The notes under the pieces: generated by a model
What the model was told of the DNA's origin: nothing
What the model saw: the letters and a program-made list of their open reading frames with translations, nothing else
The model's database searches: none
DNA from: Streptomyces sp. B1I3
GTDB taxonomy: Bacteria > Actinomycetota > Actinomycetes > Streptomycetales > Streptomycetaceae
Assembly: GCF_030816615.1 (NCBI RefSeq)
Contig: NZ_JAUSYD010000001.1
Span: 124,001 to 188,000 of the forward strand
Direction: 5' to 3'
Length of the DNA stretch: 64,000 bases
Program-made: the position numbers and the translations under genes
Shown: positions 1 through 9,140 of the stretch, in pieces
Numbering within the stretch: the first letter of the stretch is position 1
Layout: the number at the start of each line of letters is the position of its first letter

Positions 1-656
1 AACTCCTCGTTGTCCTCGCAGAGTTCGACGTGCGCGCCCCGTGCCACATTGGTTCGCCAGCCGTCCGAGCGGCGGTACACCGCGCCGATCACCTCACCGC
101 CCGCGACACCCACCCGGATGTCCCTGCCCGGCTTCTCGACCAGCTCCTGGAGGTACACCACATGCGACTGCGGCGAGGGCAGCGCCGCGACGTACTCCAG
201 CACCGCCTCCGCCGTCGCGCGGTCCGGAACCCTGGTGACCAGCCGTCCCCAGGAACCGACCAGCGGCTTGATGACGGCGGGCCCGCCCAGTTCCTCCCAC
301 GCGTCCAGCGCTGCTTGGGGGGTGAGCGCCAGCACCGTGCGCGGGGTGGGCAGACCGGCCCGGGCCAGCGCGACGCTGGTGCGCCACTTGTCCCCGCACA
401 GGGCCGTCGCGGCGCCCGAGTTCACCACCTCGTGTCCGGCGGCCTCCAGCAGTTCGGCGCCGTAGCAGGCCCGTGCGTACGAGATCTCCCGGTTCAGCAC
501 GACCGGTCGCGGGCGCTCCCGATCGGGGTGCGCGAAGCCGTGCAGGGTACGGGTGTCGAGTTGGACGTACGGCACCGAGCGGCGCTCCAACGCATCGAAG
601 AGGCGCTTCTCGTCCGCCCGTACCCGGGAGGCCAGCACCACGACCTGCGGCGTCAT
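1..656 (-). CDS. lysX: LysX-type ATP-grasp ligase (partial, runs off left edge)
   Basis: The first 218 residues of a RimK/LysX-type ATP-grasp enzyme are present; the C-terminal quarter or so is cut off by the window edge. In the family, LysX joins the alpha-amino group of glutamate or alpha-aminoadipate to the C-terminal Glu of the carrier protein LysW, using ATP. The N-terminus ([17 protein letters not shown]) and the ATP-grasp segment [11 protein letters not shown] are typical. The ATG overlaps the stop of the upstream aminotransferase gene (ATGA), so the two are translationally coupled. A LysW-type carrier gene lies at 22645-22809, which supports a role in secondary metabolism rather than housekeeping lysine or arginine synthesis. 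Whether the amino acid loaded is Glu or another one cannot be read here. Confidence 0.85.
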   Translation of the reverse strand, partial: MTPQVVVLASRVRADEKRLFDALERRSVPYVQLDTRTLHGFAHPDRERPRPVVLNREISYARACYGAELLEAAGHEVVNSGAATALCGDKWRTSVALARAGLPTPRTVLALTPQAALDAWEELGGPAVIKPLVGSWGRLVTRVPDRATAEAVLEYVAALPSPQSHVVYLQELVEKPGRDIRVGVAGGEVIGAVYRRSDGWRTNVARGAHVELCEDNEE

Positions 657-1984
657 GAGGCGCCCGCCATCCGGGCCACGACGTCCAGGTTCGCCCACAC
701 CTTCTCGATTCCGTCGGCGTACCGCTGCAGCGCCTCACCGGCATCCGGGTTGAGGTGACGCTTCTGCAGGGTGAGCGAGTCCTCGATGATCGCGCGGGTG
801 ACAGGCAGGTCGCCGCACTCCGTCGGCGGGCCGTCGAGTGCCGCCCAGGGGTGACCGGAACCGAAGCCGACGCGGTCCTGGAAGACCTTCTGTTCGGAGA
901 GCGGCATCAACTGGTAGCGGGAGACCGGCACGCCCTCGGCACGAAGCAGCCGGTGCACCGCGGCCCGGAACGCGCCGGGGGTCACTTCCCCGGGCATGCC
1001 GGCCGCCCGTGGGTCGAGGCGGAAGCGCAGGATGTGCCAGGCGTGCGTGCTGCCTTCGGCGACGGTCGGGACGACCAGGCCGGGCAGTCCGGTGAGGCGT
1101 TCCAGGAACGCCTCGACATTGCGGGTCCTGATGGCCTCGTACTCGTCGAAGCGGTCCAACTGGCTGAGTGTGAAAGCGGCCTGCACGGAGCTGAGCTTGT
1201 GGTTCCAGCCCAGGTTGTACGAGATGTAGTCGCGCTCGACGCCCGGCTCCATCACCTCGCCGAACTGCCGGCCCATCCGCGCCGTACGGGCGACCTCCTC
1301 GTCGTCCGTCACCAGCAGTCCGCCCTCGCCGCAGGTGGGCAGGTTCTTGGTGACCTGGAGGCTGAACACCCCCGCATGTCCCAGTCCACCGACCGCGCGG
1401 CCCCGGTAACGGGCGCCGTGGGCCTGCGCCGCGTCCTCCAGGACGGCCAGACCGTGACGGTCGGCGAGCTCGCCGATGGCGTCCATGTCGGCCGGGTGGC
1501 CGTGCAGGTGGACGGGGAGGATGGCAGCGGTACGGGGACCGATGGCAGCCCGTACGGCCTCCGGGTCCAGGGTGAAGGTGACCGGGTCGACGTCCGCGAA
1601 GACCGGTACCGCCATCTGGTGGACGGGGGCGAGCGCGCTGGCGATGAAGCTGAGTCCCGGCACGATCACCTCGTTGCCGGGACCGATGCCGAGGGCGGCC
1701 AGACCGAGCTGGAGCGCGGTCGTACCGTTGGACGTGCCCACGCACCAGCGGGTGCCGCAGCGGTCGGCCCACGCCTGCTCCAGGCGGCTGACAGGAGTCT
1801 GCCCATCGGCGTTGGAGACCAGCGACTCGCCGTCCAGGGTGTCCAGGACGGCCTTCCGGTCGGCATCCGTCACCACGGGCCAGGGCAGGCTGCGCATACC
1901 GCGCGGAACAGCGGGGCGACCGCCGAGCGCGGCCAGCTGCAGCACCTTGGCATCTGCGGGGGATTTGTCGTCGACACTGGTCAC
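653..1984 (-). CDS. DegT/DnrJ/EryC1 (sugar-type) PLP aminotransferase
   Basis: 443 residues, starting at a GTG that overlaps the stop of the upstream BtrH-like gene and follows a GGAGGG ribosome site; the longer frame upstream of it is unlikely. Fold-type I PLP enzyme of the DegT/DnrJ/EryC1/StrS family. Visible landmarks are the substrate and PLP segment [18 protein letters not shown], the EDAAQAHGA segment, and the internal aldimine lysine in [16 protein letters not shown]. Relatives aminate keto-sugars. Sugar-aminotransferase-like enzymes are also reported to aminate carrier-bound keto intermediates in AmCP pathways, and the genes around it (LysX, AmCP, transketolase) make that the likely role. 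The exact substrate is inferred, not shown. Confidence 0.85.
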   Translation of the reverse strand: MTSVDDKSPADAKVLQLAALGGRPAVPRGMRSLPWPVVTDADRKAVLDTLDGESLVSNADGQTPVSRLEQAWADRCGTRWCVGTSNGTTALQLGLAALGIGPGNEVIVPGLSFIASALAPVHQMAVPVFADVDPVTFTLDPEAVRAAIGPRTAAILPVHLHGHPADMDAIGELADRHGLAVLEDAAQAHGARYRGRAVGGLGHAGVFSLQVTKNLPTCGEGGLLVTDDEEVARTARMGRQFGEVMEPGVERDYISYNLGWNHKLSSVQAAFTLSQLDRFDEYEAIRTRNVEAFLERLTGLPGLVVPTVAEGSTHAWHILRFRLDPRAAGMPGEVTPGAFRAAVHRLLRAEGVPVSRYQLMPLSEQKVFQDRVGFGSGHPWAALDGPPTECGDLPVTRAIIEDSLTLQKRHLNPDAGEALQRYADGIEKVWANLDVVARMAGAS

Positions 1985-3012
1985 AGAGCCCTCCAGGCAT
2001 CGTGTACCGCGGCCACCCCTCGGTGGTACGCCTCCTCGAGCCGGGAGGCGTGCCCGCGTAGTTCGGGAAGCGCGGCGAGCGGGTCGGGGTGTCCGTGGGC
2101 GGCACACAGCCGGACGCCGGTCCAGGCATGTGCCACCGCCTCCACCCGGCGGCCGGCCTCGCGCAGCTCCGGGATGTCGTGTTCGGCGCCCAGGCGGCGC
2201 AGCAGTTCCCCGTGGAGACCGGCCTGGGCCTGCATGCCCCAGCCGAACGGATAGGCGTCACGCAGCGCACCGGGATCACCGGTGGCGGCGCGTTCCCGGA
2301 GGTCGTTCAGGAAGAGGCGCAGGCCCGGCAATCCGGTCCAGTCGCCCGACGGACCGCGCTCGTCTCCCTCGGCGAACCGCTTCCCGTCGGTCTTCAGGGA
2401 TTGCTCGAGGAGTTCGGGGCCGAGGGGTGGCAGCTGGTCCACGGTGACCGTGAGGTACCGGCGATCGATCCGCGAGTCGCTGAAGAACGCGTCCTGCTCG
2501 TCGCTGGGGTTCGCGGACTCCCAGGAGCGGCGGAAGGCCCCGGCGTCGATCACCCCTGAGAAGGCCGGAGGCATGGCGTCCGAAACGGTGACGGTGCCCG
2601 CCGCCAGGTCCACGTCGTGGACGACGATCAGGTGTGCGGCGTGCACGTCCCCGTAAGCCGGCCGGAACGGCAGGTGGAAGTTGTCCACGGCCGCGACGGG
2701 AAGCACACCCCGTCCGGTCAGCTCGGCCAGTTCGGCCAGCGGGTTCTCGTCGTCGACCGCGCGGTGCCAGCGCGAGGAGATGCCGTGGTAAGGGGCGATG
2801 CTGCGGGCCACGTCGTCGGGGTAGGCCCCGGCGAAGTAGAACTCCTCCGAGCGCACGTCGCCCGGACGGAAGCGGAACCCCCAGTGCAGGCCCAGCACAT
2901 CGAGGGGTTCGCCCCCGGCGCGGGCGATGTTCTCGGCGAGGGCGGCCCACAGGCAGCTGATCACATCGCGGTACCAGAGGCCGGCAGCGGTGGGCAGGTG
3001 GGATGTGATCAT
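1981..3012 (-). CDS. BtrH-like N-terminal / DUF4872-type protein
   Basis: 343 residues, ATG start overlapping the preceding stop (ATGA). The N-terminal half resembles the BtrH N-terminal domain, a papain-like fold used by BtrH as an acyl transferase that moves an acyl group from a carrier protein to an amine. A Cys sits at residue 20 ([18 protein letters not shown]) and a His follows in the [12 protein letters not shown] segment, compatible with a Cys-His pair. The C-terminal half is alpha-helical and resembles the DUF4872 part of the same family. In this cluster it could release or transfer an intermediate bound to the AmCP or to a peptidyl carrier. That is inference from family and context; no substrate can be assigned. 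Confidence 0.6.
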   Translation of the reverse strand: MITSHLPTAAGLWYRDVISCLWAALAENIARAGGEPLDVLGLHWGFRFRPGDVRSEEFYFAGAYPDDVARSIAPYHGISSRWHRAVDDENPLAELAELTGRGVLPVAAVDNFHLPFRPAYGDVHAAHLIVVHDVDLAAGTVTVSDAMPPAFSGVIDAGAFRRSWESANPSDEQDAFFSDSRIDRRYLTVTVDQLPPLGPELLEQSLKTDGKRFAEGDERGPSGDWTGLPGLRLFLNDLRERAATGDPGALRDAYPFGWGMQAQAGLHGELLRRLGAEHDIPELREAGRRVEAVAHAWTGVRLCAAHGHPDPLAALPELRGHASRLEEAYHRGVAAVHDAWRAL

Positions 3013-3596
3013 CGGTCACCGTCCAGGGGAGCCGGGCTCACCGACTCCAGGGTGAGCGCCAGCACGTGCAGGGCGATGTGCTGCGGGAGGCGGATGCCGC
3101 GCAGGACCGCGGTGCGGGTGACCGGCACCCTCTGCGACCACAGCATCGCCGGTACGCCTCGCTGGACGTGGTGCGGATAGTGCATCACCGGTGTGCGGGC
3201 GGCCTCCTGCTCGCCGAACTGGGCCGAAGCGGCCCAGAAGTCCGAGACGCGCACGGCCTCGAAGTCGACCTCACCGTTCGCGAAGTGCAGTGCCAGCTCG
3301 GTCTCCACCCGTCGTTCGCCCGAGGCCAGCAGGTGGATCCAGTCGTATCGCCCCTCGGACAGCCGCAGGTACTGGCCCGCGCAGCGGATGTTGTCACCGT
3401 CCGCAGTGGTCTTCGGGAAGCGGTACGGCACGTCGCCGACGACGAGTTCACCACCCGGAGCGGGCAGGTGCTCGGCGGGGAAGGAGTTGCGCCAGACGTT
3501 GAACCGGCCCGCGCCGGTCTCCCCCGCCGCGGAGACGGCCCGGTTGTTCCAGTGCTCTTCCAACCGGACCGGCAGAAAGCGCTTGACGGCGTGCAT
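3009..3596 (-). CDS. conserved hypothetical, probable beta-sandwich protein
   Basis: 195 residues. The ATG at 3596 is preceded by GAGGAG at good spacing, so it is preferred over longer upstream starts. It is the first gene of the minus-strand operon that continues into the BtrH-like, aminotransferase and LysX genes, each with 4-nt overlaps. No catalytic motif is recognised. The protein has no signal peptide and no membrane segment, and shows alternating short beta-like stretches rich in aromatic residues (FNVWRNSFPAEHL, YDWIHLLASGERRVETE), suggesting a jelly-roll or beta-sandwich. A role in tailoring the AmCP-derived amino acid is suggested only by its position. Function unknown. Confidence 0.6.
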   Translation of the reverse strand: MHAVKRFLPVRLEEHWNNRAVSAAGETGAGRFNVWRNSFPAEHLPAPGGELVVGDVPYRFPKTTADGDNIRCAGQYLRLSEGRYDWIHLLASGERRVETELALHFANGEVDFEAVRVSDFWAASAQFGEQEAARTPVMHYPHHVQRGVPAMLWSQRVPVTRTAVLRGIRLPQHIALHVLALTLESVSPAPLDGDR

Positions 3597-3952
3597 CGCC
3601 GTCTCCTCGCCCTCACCGGCCGGACGTTCGATGGCCGAGGCTGTCACCCGATCTCCGTCCACGGTCGTCCTCCGCGCCCGGCCGGCCGGATCCAACCGCG
3701 GCGCCCTGATGCCAGCACGCTACGGGCCGGCCATGACGACCACGTCCGCTCGAATGAGGATCGTTGCGGGTCTCCCGCGTTGACGTCCGAAGCAGCGGGA
3801 TCAACGCCACGACTACAGCCGTTGACGGCCGCGTAACGAGGACGACGACGAGGCGGCGGAACAGGGCCGCGACACTCCCACGGCCCGGTCCGGACCGCAC
3901 TCGATGCCCCTACGATCGGCCGCACCGTCATCCCCACCAGGAAGGGCAGCCG
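3597..3952. promoter_or_regulatory. divergent promoter region between two biosynthetic operons
   Basis: About 355 bases separate the first gene of the minus-strand operon (start 3596) from the plus-strand sulfotransferase (start 3953). No conserved ORF is seen on either strand. It must hold both promoters. GAGGAG (minus) and AGGAAGG (plus) ribosome sites lie at its two ends. I cannot assign -10/-35 boxes with confidence. Confidence 0.5.
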
Positions 3953-4699
3953 ATGACCGACCGAGAAACCCCCCGCATTCTCGCCCTGTGGAGCGCCCCG
4001 CGATCCCGCTCGACCGCCTTCCTCCGAATGATGGCCGAGCGGGGTGACTACACGGTGGTGCATGAGCCGTTCTCGCACGTCGTCGACTTCGGCAAGGCCG
4101 ACGTCGCGGGACGGACGGTGCGCAGCGAGTCCGAACTGATCACCGCCCTGCGCGAACTGTCCGCGCGCACGCCGGTGTTCTTCAAGGACACGACCGACTT
4201 CCCTTACCCGGGGCTGCTCGCCGACACGGAGTTCCTCGCCGAGGCCGAGCACACGTTCATCATCCGGCACCCCCGGGAGATAGTCGCCTCGCACTACGCG
4301 CTCAACCCCGACCTCACCCGGGACGAGATCGGCGTCGCCCGGCTCGGCGAGATCTACGACGCGGTGGCGGCACGCACCGGCCGGTCCCCGGTGGTGGTGG
4401 ACTCGGACGATCTGCTCGCCTCACCCGAGCCGACCGTGCGCGCGTACTGCACGGCCGTCGGCATCGGTTTCCGCCCGGAAGCGCTGAACTGGCAGCCGGG
4501 GCTCCGGGAGGAGTGGCGGTCCACCCGTGCCTGGCACGAGTCGACCAGCCGTACCAGCGGCTTCACCAAGGTCGCGTCCTCGTACTCGGACACCGTGGAC
4601 AACAACCCGCTGCTGGCCGAGTTCGCCAACTACCATCTGCCCTACTACCTGGCGCTCAAGGCCGGCCGGATGCCGGTCCCGGAGGCCGGGAGCAACTGA
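3953..4699 (+). CDS. sulfotransferase family protein
   Basis: 248 residues; ATG preceded by AGGAAGGGCAG. The PAPS-binding 5'-phosphosulfate motif is visible near the N-terminus (LALWSAPRSRSTAFLRMM), and the 3'-phosphate motif further on (TFIIRHPREIVASHY). It belongs to the cytosolic sulfotransferase-like family seen in secondary metabolism. Sulfotransferases also occur in gene clusters for azabicyclic amino acids such as ficellomycin, where O-sulfation can turn a hydroxyl into a leaving group for ring closure. Together with the AmCP, LysX, transketolase and aminotransferase genes this suggests a similar activation step, but the substrate is inferred. It forms a two-gene plus-strand operon with the arginase-like gene 21 bases downstream. 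Confidence 0.8.
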   Translation: MTDRETPRILALWSAPRSRSTAFLRMMAERGDYTVVHEPFSHVVDFGKADVAGRTVRSESELITALRELSARTPVFFKDTTDFPYPGLLADTEFLAEAEHTFIIRHPREIVASHYALNPDLTRDEIGVARLGEIYDAVAARTGRSPVVVDSDDLLASPEPTVRAYCTAVGIGFRPEALNWQPGLREEWRSTRAWHESTSRTSGFTKVASSYSDTVDNNPLLAEFANYHLPYYLALKAGRMPVPEAGSN

Positions 4700-4720
4700 C
4701 GAGCCGATGGGGAGAGGCAC

Positions 4721-5650
4721 GTGGCCGGAGAGATCGCACTGCTCGGTGTCCCGTCCTGCGCCGGGACGCACGGTCCCGGCCAGGAAAAGGCCCCTGCGGC
4801 CCTGCGGGACGCTGGCCTGATCGAACGGCTGACGGCGGCCGGGTGGAAGGTGGCGGACCACGGGGACCTGCCCGTGGTCCCGTTCCGCACCGACCCGGCA
4901 CACCGCACCAGCCAGAACCTCGACCGGGTGGCGGAGGTCGTCGAGGCGGTGGCCGTCGCGGTGGGCGACATCCTCGACGAGGGTGCTCTCCCGCTGGTCG
5001 TGGGCGGCGACTGCACCATCACCCTGGGCGTGGTCGCGGCCCAAATCGCCCGGCATCCGTGGACCGGACTGCTGTACTTCGACGGTGACCTGGACCTCTC
5101 CGTGCCGGAGACCACCCGCTCCGGCATCCTGGACACGATGGTCCTCTCCCACCTGCTCGGCGAGGGGGCGCCCGAACTGTACGGGCTGGGACCGCGCACC
5201 CCGCTCCTGCCCGCCTCGGGGATCGTGGCCTTCGGTCACGATCCGGCGGAGCTGAACGCCTCGGGCCGTGAGCGGATGACACGGCATGGGCTGCGCGCCC
5301 ACCCGTGTACGGAAGTCACGGCCCCCGGAGCGGACCCGGTCTCCGCGGCACGAGCGGCTCGCGAGGAGCTGGCCGCGGACCACGACCGATTCGTACTGCA
5401 CTTCGATGTCGACGTCATCGACTCGGTGGACTTCCCGTTGGCCAACTTCCCGCACTTCAACGAGGGGCTGCCGCTGAACGTCGCACGGGACTGCCTCACC
5501 GAGTTCTGCTCCGCCCCGCAACTCGCCGGGCTGGTCGTCACCGAGGTCAACCCGGACCGCGATCCCGACGGCGCCATGGTCCGCATCCTGGTCGACGCGT
5601 TGGCAGAGGCACTCGGCGGTGCCCTCGACGCACGGGGGCGCCACGCCTGA
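4721..5650 (+). CDS. arginase/agmatinase-like (ureohydrolase fold) protein with altered metal site
   Basis: 309 residues, GTG start with GGGGAGAG upstream. The overall order of motifs is that of ureohydrolases, which hydrolyse guanidino groups with two Mn ions. The usual metal ligands are only partly kept. The GGDH motif reads VVGGDCTITLG (His to Cys), and the DAHxD motif reads YFDGDLDL (His to Asp). The last motif, HFDVDVIDS, keeps both Asp residues. The substitutions suggest an altered metal set, another reaction or loss of hydrolysis. It follows the sulfotransferase gene closely and is convergent with the GNAT gene, the stops being three bases apart. The family assignment is firm; the role is open. 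Confidence 0.75.
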   Translation: MAGEIALLGVPSCAGTHGPGQEKAPAALRDAGLIERLTAAGWKVADHGDLPVVPFRTDPAHRTSQNLDRVAEVVEAVAVAVGDILDEGALPLVVGGDCTITLGVVAAQIARHPWTGLLYFDGDLDLSVPETTRSGILDTMVLSHLLGEGAPELYGLGPRTPLLPASGIVAFGHDPAELNASGRERMTRHGLRAHPCTEVTAPGADPVSAARAAREELAADHDRFVLHFDVDVIDSVDFPLANFPHFNEGLPLNVARDCLTEFCSAPQLAGLVVTEVNPDRDPDGAMVRILVDALAEALGGALDARGRHA

Positions 5651-5653
5651 CCG

Positions 5654-6238
5654 TCAGTCCGCGCCCCGGTCCGCCGGCTGCAGCCGCAGCCGCATCACCG
5701 GGCGCTTCGGGGTGCGCCGGGCGACTTCCTCGAAGCCCTCGGCCACGAGCAGTCCGACCAGCCCGTGATACGCGGCGTCCGTCGGCACTGGGCCCAATGC
5801 CTCGTCGACCGGATACGCCTCGACCACGGCGGCACCCTGTCTCCGGGCGTGTTCGACCGCCGCCCGCACCAGCTCGCGGGCCACGCCCGTGCCCCGGTGG
5901 TGGGGGTGCACGTACAGGCAGACCAGCGACCACACCGCCGTGTCGTCCACCGGCTTGGTGACCGGGGAGCGGTCCAGTCGGGGGTACTCCCCGCGCGGTG
6001 CGACCGAGCACCATCCGGCTGGTTCACCGTTGCGGTGGACGACGAGTCCGGGCGCGCGCCCGCCGTCCACCAGTTCCTTCAGAGCCCGCCGGTTGCCCTC
6101 GCCCCACTGGGTACGCCGCTCCTGGGGCGTTTGCCGGAAGAACATGCACCAGCAGCCCTTGACCGATCCGCGCTGGCCGAGCAGTGTCTCGACGTCCTCC
6201 CAGTCGGCGGGTCCGGCCACCGTCGCGACCGCCTTCAC
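5654..6238 (-). CDS. GNAT family N-acetyltransferase
   Basis: 194 residues if translation starts at the GTG at 6238, which has GGAGGA just upstream; another in-frame GTG lies four codons earlier (6250). The acetyl-CoA binding core of the GNAT fold is clear (VCLYVHPHHRGTGVARELV, then an AAVEHARRQGA helix), and the N-terminal CWCMFF segment is typical of one actinobacterial GNAT subgroup. It would transfer an acetyl group to an amine, possibly of the peptide product or a precursor, for protection or self-resistance. It ends the long minus-strand operon, 114 bases after the dioxygenase gene. Substrate unknown. Confidence 0.8.
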   Translation of the reverse strand: MKAVATVAGPADWEDVETLLGQRGSVKGCWCMFFRQTPQERRTQWGEGNRRALKELVDGGRAPGLVVHRNGEPAGWCSVAPRGEYPRLDRSPVTKPVDDTAVWSLVCLYVHPHHRGTGVARELVRAAVEHARRQGAAVVEAYPVDEALGPVPTDAAYHGLVGLLVAEGFEEVARRTPKRPVMRLRLQPADRGAD

Positions 6239-6352
6239 TGGTTCCTCCACGGCTGCCTCCGCGCTTGGTTCCGCTGCCCGCCGGGCAGGCTACCGGATCC
6301 CGGCAGGGCCGTGTTCCGCGGCGGTGGACACGCCTCCGGGGGCCACCGCCAC

Positions 6353-7327
6353 TCAGGAGGCCGGCGTCGCCACCCGCTCCAGGGGGAAACGCTGCTCGGG
6401 GACGATCGGGCCGCGCTGGAAGCCGAGCTGGGCCGCATAGAGGTCCTCCGGCACACCCCGGACCACCACCGTGGGCGCTCCGGTGTCGCCGAACTCCCAG
6501 GTGACGCCGGGTGGCTGGCCCACCACCGAAAGGGTGCTCTCCCCCACCCGCTCCAGCGCGCAGGTCGGCTCGCCGTTCAGGCTGACGGCCAGGCGCCCGT
6601 CCCGCGGGGCGAGCTCGGCGACCGCTCCGCCGACCAGCGCATCCAGTCCCTTCCCTCCGCCGAACAGGGGCATCAGTTGGTTCGGCAGCATGAAGCCGCC
6701 GGCGAAACGCTTCAGCGCGTCGTCGTCCCTGGACAGCGGCGGCCGGTACATCGAGATCCCCGTGCCCTCCTCGCGCCAGCGTGCGACCAGTTCGGGAGGG
6801 AAGAGTTCCAGGACGAAGTCGTTGACGAGCACGTCGATCACCAGGTGCACCCGGGTGACCTCGCTGTCGTTGCGCAGCCAGTGGCGCTTGGAGAAGTCCC
6901 CCCACCACAGCTCGCCCGGCTGCCAGCGCATCCGCTCGCCGTCGACGACCATCACCACGTCCGGGTGGGTCTGGATCGGCACGTGCAGCCGCACGGAGCC
7001 GAACTGGGGATTGCAGCCGGCGTCGTTGTGCTCACCGATGTCGGCGCCCGGTGGCAGGGTGAGCAGCCGGACCATCAGCTTGGGCACCTCCAGGCCGGTC
7101 AGCAGCTCGGCGATGTAGGGAGCGTGGTCGAGTGCCGGGGTGGGCAGGAAGGGTTCGAGCTGTGGGGCGGGACCGCTGCCGCCGCCCTGGGCGTAGAGGT
7201 CGACGCCTGTCCATTCGCCGTCGTGGTACGGGCCGGGCTGCGGGGCCTGGGGAAGCGCGCGTAGCCGGTCCAGGTCCTCCGCCAGCCGGGTGGGGTCGTA
7301 GCTGCGGGGCAGCCGAGCGGAAATCAC
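6353..7327 (-). CDS. aspartyl/asparaginyl beta-hydroxylase-like Fe(II)/2-oxoglutarate dioxygenase
   Basis: 324 residues, GTG start overlapping the preceding transketolase stop. The central part matches the Asp/Asn beta-hydroxylase (AspH-like) family: an EHNDAGCNPQFGSVRLHVPI stretch with a first His, a GELWWGDFSKRHWLRNDSE segment with the distal His, and TRVHLVIDVLVND, a hallmark of the fold. These enzymes use Fe(II), O2 and 2-oxoglutarate to hydroxylate a beta carbon of an amino acid or peptide. In an NRPS operon it probably hydroxylates a free or carrier-bound amino acid. Strand, overlap and spacing place it in the same operon as the transketolase and NRPS genes. The substrate is unknown. 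Confidence 0.75.
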   Translation of the reverse strand: MISARLPRSYDPTRLAEDLDRLRALPQAPQPGPYHDGEWTGVDLYAQGGGSGPAPQLEPFLPTPALDHAPYIAELLTGLEVPKLMVRLLTLPPGADIGEHNDAGCNPQFGSVRLHVPIQTHPDVVMVVDGERMRWQPGELWWGDFSKRHWLRNDSEVTRVHLVIDVLVNDFVLELFPPELVARWREEGTGISMYRPPLSRDDDALKRFAGGFMLPNQLMPLFGGGKGLDALVGGAVAELAPRDGRLAVSLNGEPTCALERVGESTLSVVGQPPGVTWEFGDTGAPTVVVRGVPEDLYAAQLGFQRGPIVPEQRFPLERVATPAS

Positions 7328-8289
7328 AGGTCGTCAACTCCCTTGTAGAGCGCGAGAGCGGTCCGGTACACCCGCTCGTCGGTGATGCCGAAGTAGGCGA
7401 GCAGTTCCTCGTGGCTGCCCACCCGGTCGCAGAACCGGTCGGGCACACCGATCCGGCGGAGCGGCACGGGCCGGTGTTCGGCGAGCGCCTCGGCGACGGC
7501 ACTGCCGAGGCCGCCGATGATGCTGTGGTCCTCGACGGTGATCACCCGGTCGGTGCGTTCGGCGGCGGCCACCAGTGCCTGGACGTCGAGCGGCTTGATG
7601 GTCGCCATGTCCAGGACGGTCGCGCCGAGGCCGTCGGCGGCGAGCCGGTCCGCGGCACCGAGAGCGGCGAGCACCGGATGCGGTCCGCAGGCCACCAGGG
7701 TCACGTCCCCGCCCTCGCGGAGGACCTCTGCCCGGCCGAGGGCGAACGGGCGGTCGACCGGGCCGACGGGCGCGGTGACACGTCGTCCGAGCCGCACGTA
7801 GCTGGGGCCGGAAAGCTCGGCCAGCAGCGGGACCAGCCGGGCGGCGGTGGCCGGGTCGCTGGGGACGACCACCGTCATGTTGGGCAGGGCCCGCATCACG
7901 GCGATGTCCTCCAGGGACTGGTGGGTGGGCCCGAAGTGTCCGCCCGAGAGTCCGCCGTGGGTGGCCGCGATGTGCACGGGAAGGTTGTTGTACGCGATGT
8001 CCACCTTGACCTGCTCGCCCGCGCGGAGGGCGGCGAAGGAGGCCATGGTGTGGGCGAACGGGATCTTACCGGCGGCGGCGAGGGCCGCGGCCGTGGTCAT
8101 CATGGTGGCTTCGGCGATGCCCAGGTCCACGTAACGGTCGGGGTGGGCGGCGCCGAAGTCCTGTGCGATGCCGCCCATGTCGGAATCGCAGCACCAGATC
8201 CGGTGGTCCTGTCCGGCGTGCTCGGTGAGGGCCTGGCGGAACGCGTCCCGGCCCGTCGTCCCGGCGAGGTCCGGCGCTTCGGCGGTCAT
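7324..8289 (-). CDS. transketolase, C-terminal subunit (Pyr and C-terminal domains)
   Basis: 321 residues, ATG overlapping the stop of the N-terminal subunit gene (ATGA). It holds the pyrimidine-binding and C-terminal domains of a split transketolase (TTAAALAAAGKIPFAHT; ITVEDHSIIGGLGSAVAEAL near the end). With its partner it would move a two-carbon unit onto an aldehyde. In AmCP pathways for diamino-dihydroxyheptanoate a transketolase extends an AmCP-bound glutamate semialdehyde by two carbons; the presence of AmCP and LysX genes in this cluster supports that role. A general metabolic role is less likely because it lies within the NRPS operon. Confidence 0.85.
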   Translation of the reverse strand: MTAEAPDLAGTTGRDAFRQALTEHAGQDHRIWCCDSDMGGIAQDFGAAHPDRYVDLGIAEATMMTTAAALAAAGKIPFAHTMASFAALRAGEQVKVDIAYNNLPVHIAATHGGLSGGHFGPTHQSLEDIAVMRALPNMTVVVPSDPATAARLVPLLAELSGPSYVRLGRRVTAPVGPVDRPFALGRAEVLREGGDVTLVACGPHPVLAALGAADRLAADGLGATVLDMATIKPLDVQALVAAAERTDRVITVEDHSIIGGLGSAVAEALAEHRPVPLRRIGVPDRFCDRVGSHEELLAYFGITDERVYRTALALYKGVDDL

Positions 8290-9140
8290 CGGTCCTTCCC
8301 CGTCCTCGAGGCGGCGGCGAGGGCCTTGAGGGCCCGGTGCCGGAGAGTGGGAGAGAGCAGCGCGTAGTGGCTCTTGGCGCGGTTCTCCAGGAACGGCACA
8401 CCGCGCCCCTTGACGGTGTCCGCGAGCAGCACGGTGGGGACACCGGGATCTGCCGGCGGCTCCCGCAGGGCGGCGCTCAGCGCGCCCAGGTCATGCCCGT
8501 CGATCTCCACGGCCCGCCACCCGAAGGCGCGCCAGCGGTCGGTCAGGGCGCCGCGGTGCGAACTACCGTTGATCTGGAGGCGGTTGCGGTCCACCACGGC
8601 GGTCAGGTTGTCCAGGCCGAGTCCGGCGACCGCGTCCGCGGCTTCCCAGACGCTGCCTTCCTGGAGCTCACCGTCGCCGAGTAGGACGTATGTCCGATTG
8701 TCCCTGCCGTCGCTCCGTGCGGCTAGAGCCAGCCCGAGCCCCAGAGCGAGTCCGTGGCCGAGGGAGCCGGTGGGGAACTCGACACCGGGCACCGTCCGCA
8801 GCGGGTGGCCGCCCAGGCGGCTGCCGTTGCGGGCGTAGGTGTCCAGCTCCTCGACGGGCAGGAAACCACGCTCGGCGAGCACCGCGTACAGGCTGACCGC
8901 GGCGTGGCCCTTGCTGAGCACGAAGTAGTCGCGTCCGGGCCAGTCGGGCTCCTCCGGCCGGACCCGCAGCACGTCGAAGTAGAGCGCGGTGAGGATGTCC
9001 GCGGCGGACAGTGCTCCGCCGATGTGCGCCCCCTCGGGGCTCGCCGCCATCGCGACGATGTGCTGCCGCACGCGCAGCGCCCGCTCGGCGAGTGGATGGG
9101 CGGCCTGATCGGTCGTCACGGCGGCTTCTTCGATGGTCAC
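8286..9140 (-). CDS. transketolase, N-terminal subunit (TPP-binding)
   Basis: 284 residues, GTG start overlapping the stop of the last NRPS gene (GTGA). The thiamine diphosphate motif GDGELQEGSVWEAAD is present with the following NLTAVVDRNRLQIN. The FVLSKGHAAVSLYAVLAERG region is typical of split bacterial transketolases. It forms a heteromer with the next gene. The tight overlaps on both sides indicate stoichiometric co-translation with the NRPS and its partner subunit. Inferred job: two-carbon transfer on a carrier-bound intermediate that becomes one of the peptide building blocks. Confidence 0.85.
   Translation of the reverse strand: MTIEEAAVTTDQAAHPLAERALRVRQHIVAMAASPEGAHIGGALSAADILTALYFDVLRVRPEEPDWPGRDYFVLSKGHAAVSLYAVLAERGFLPVEELDTYARNGSRLGGHPLRTVPGVEFPTGSLGHGLALGLGLALAARSDGRDNRTYVLLGDGELQEGSVWEAADAVAGLGLDNLTAVVDRNRLQINGSSHRGALTDRWRAFGWRAVEIDGHDLGALSAALREPPADPGVPTVLLADTVKGRGVPFLENRAKSHYALLSPTLRHRALKALAAASRTGKDR

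Noticed and set aside
755..2254. Long plus-strand ORF of 499 codons opposite the aminotransferase
   Set aside because: It is the shadow of the minus-strand gene: no domain resemblance, while the opposite strand shows a complete PLP enzyme with its active-site Lys.
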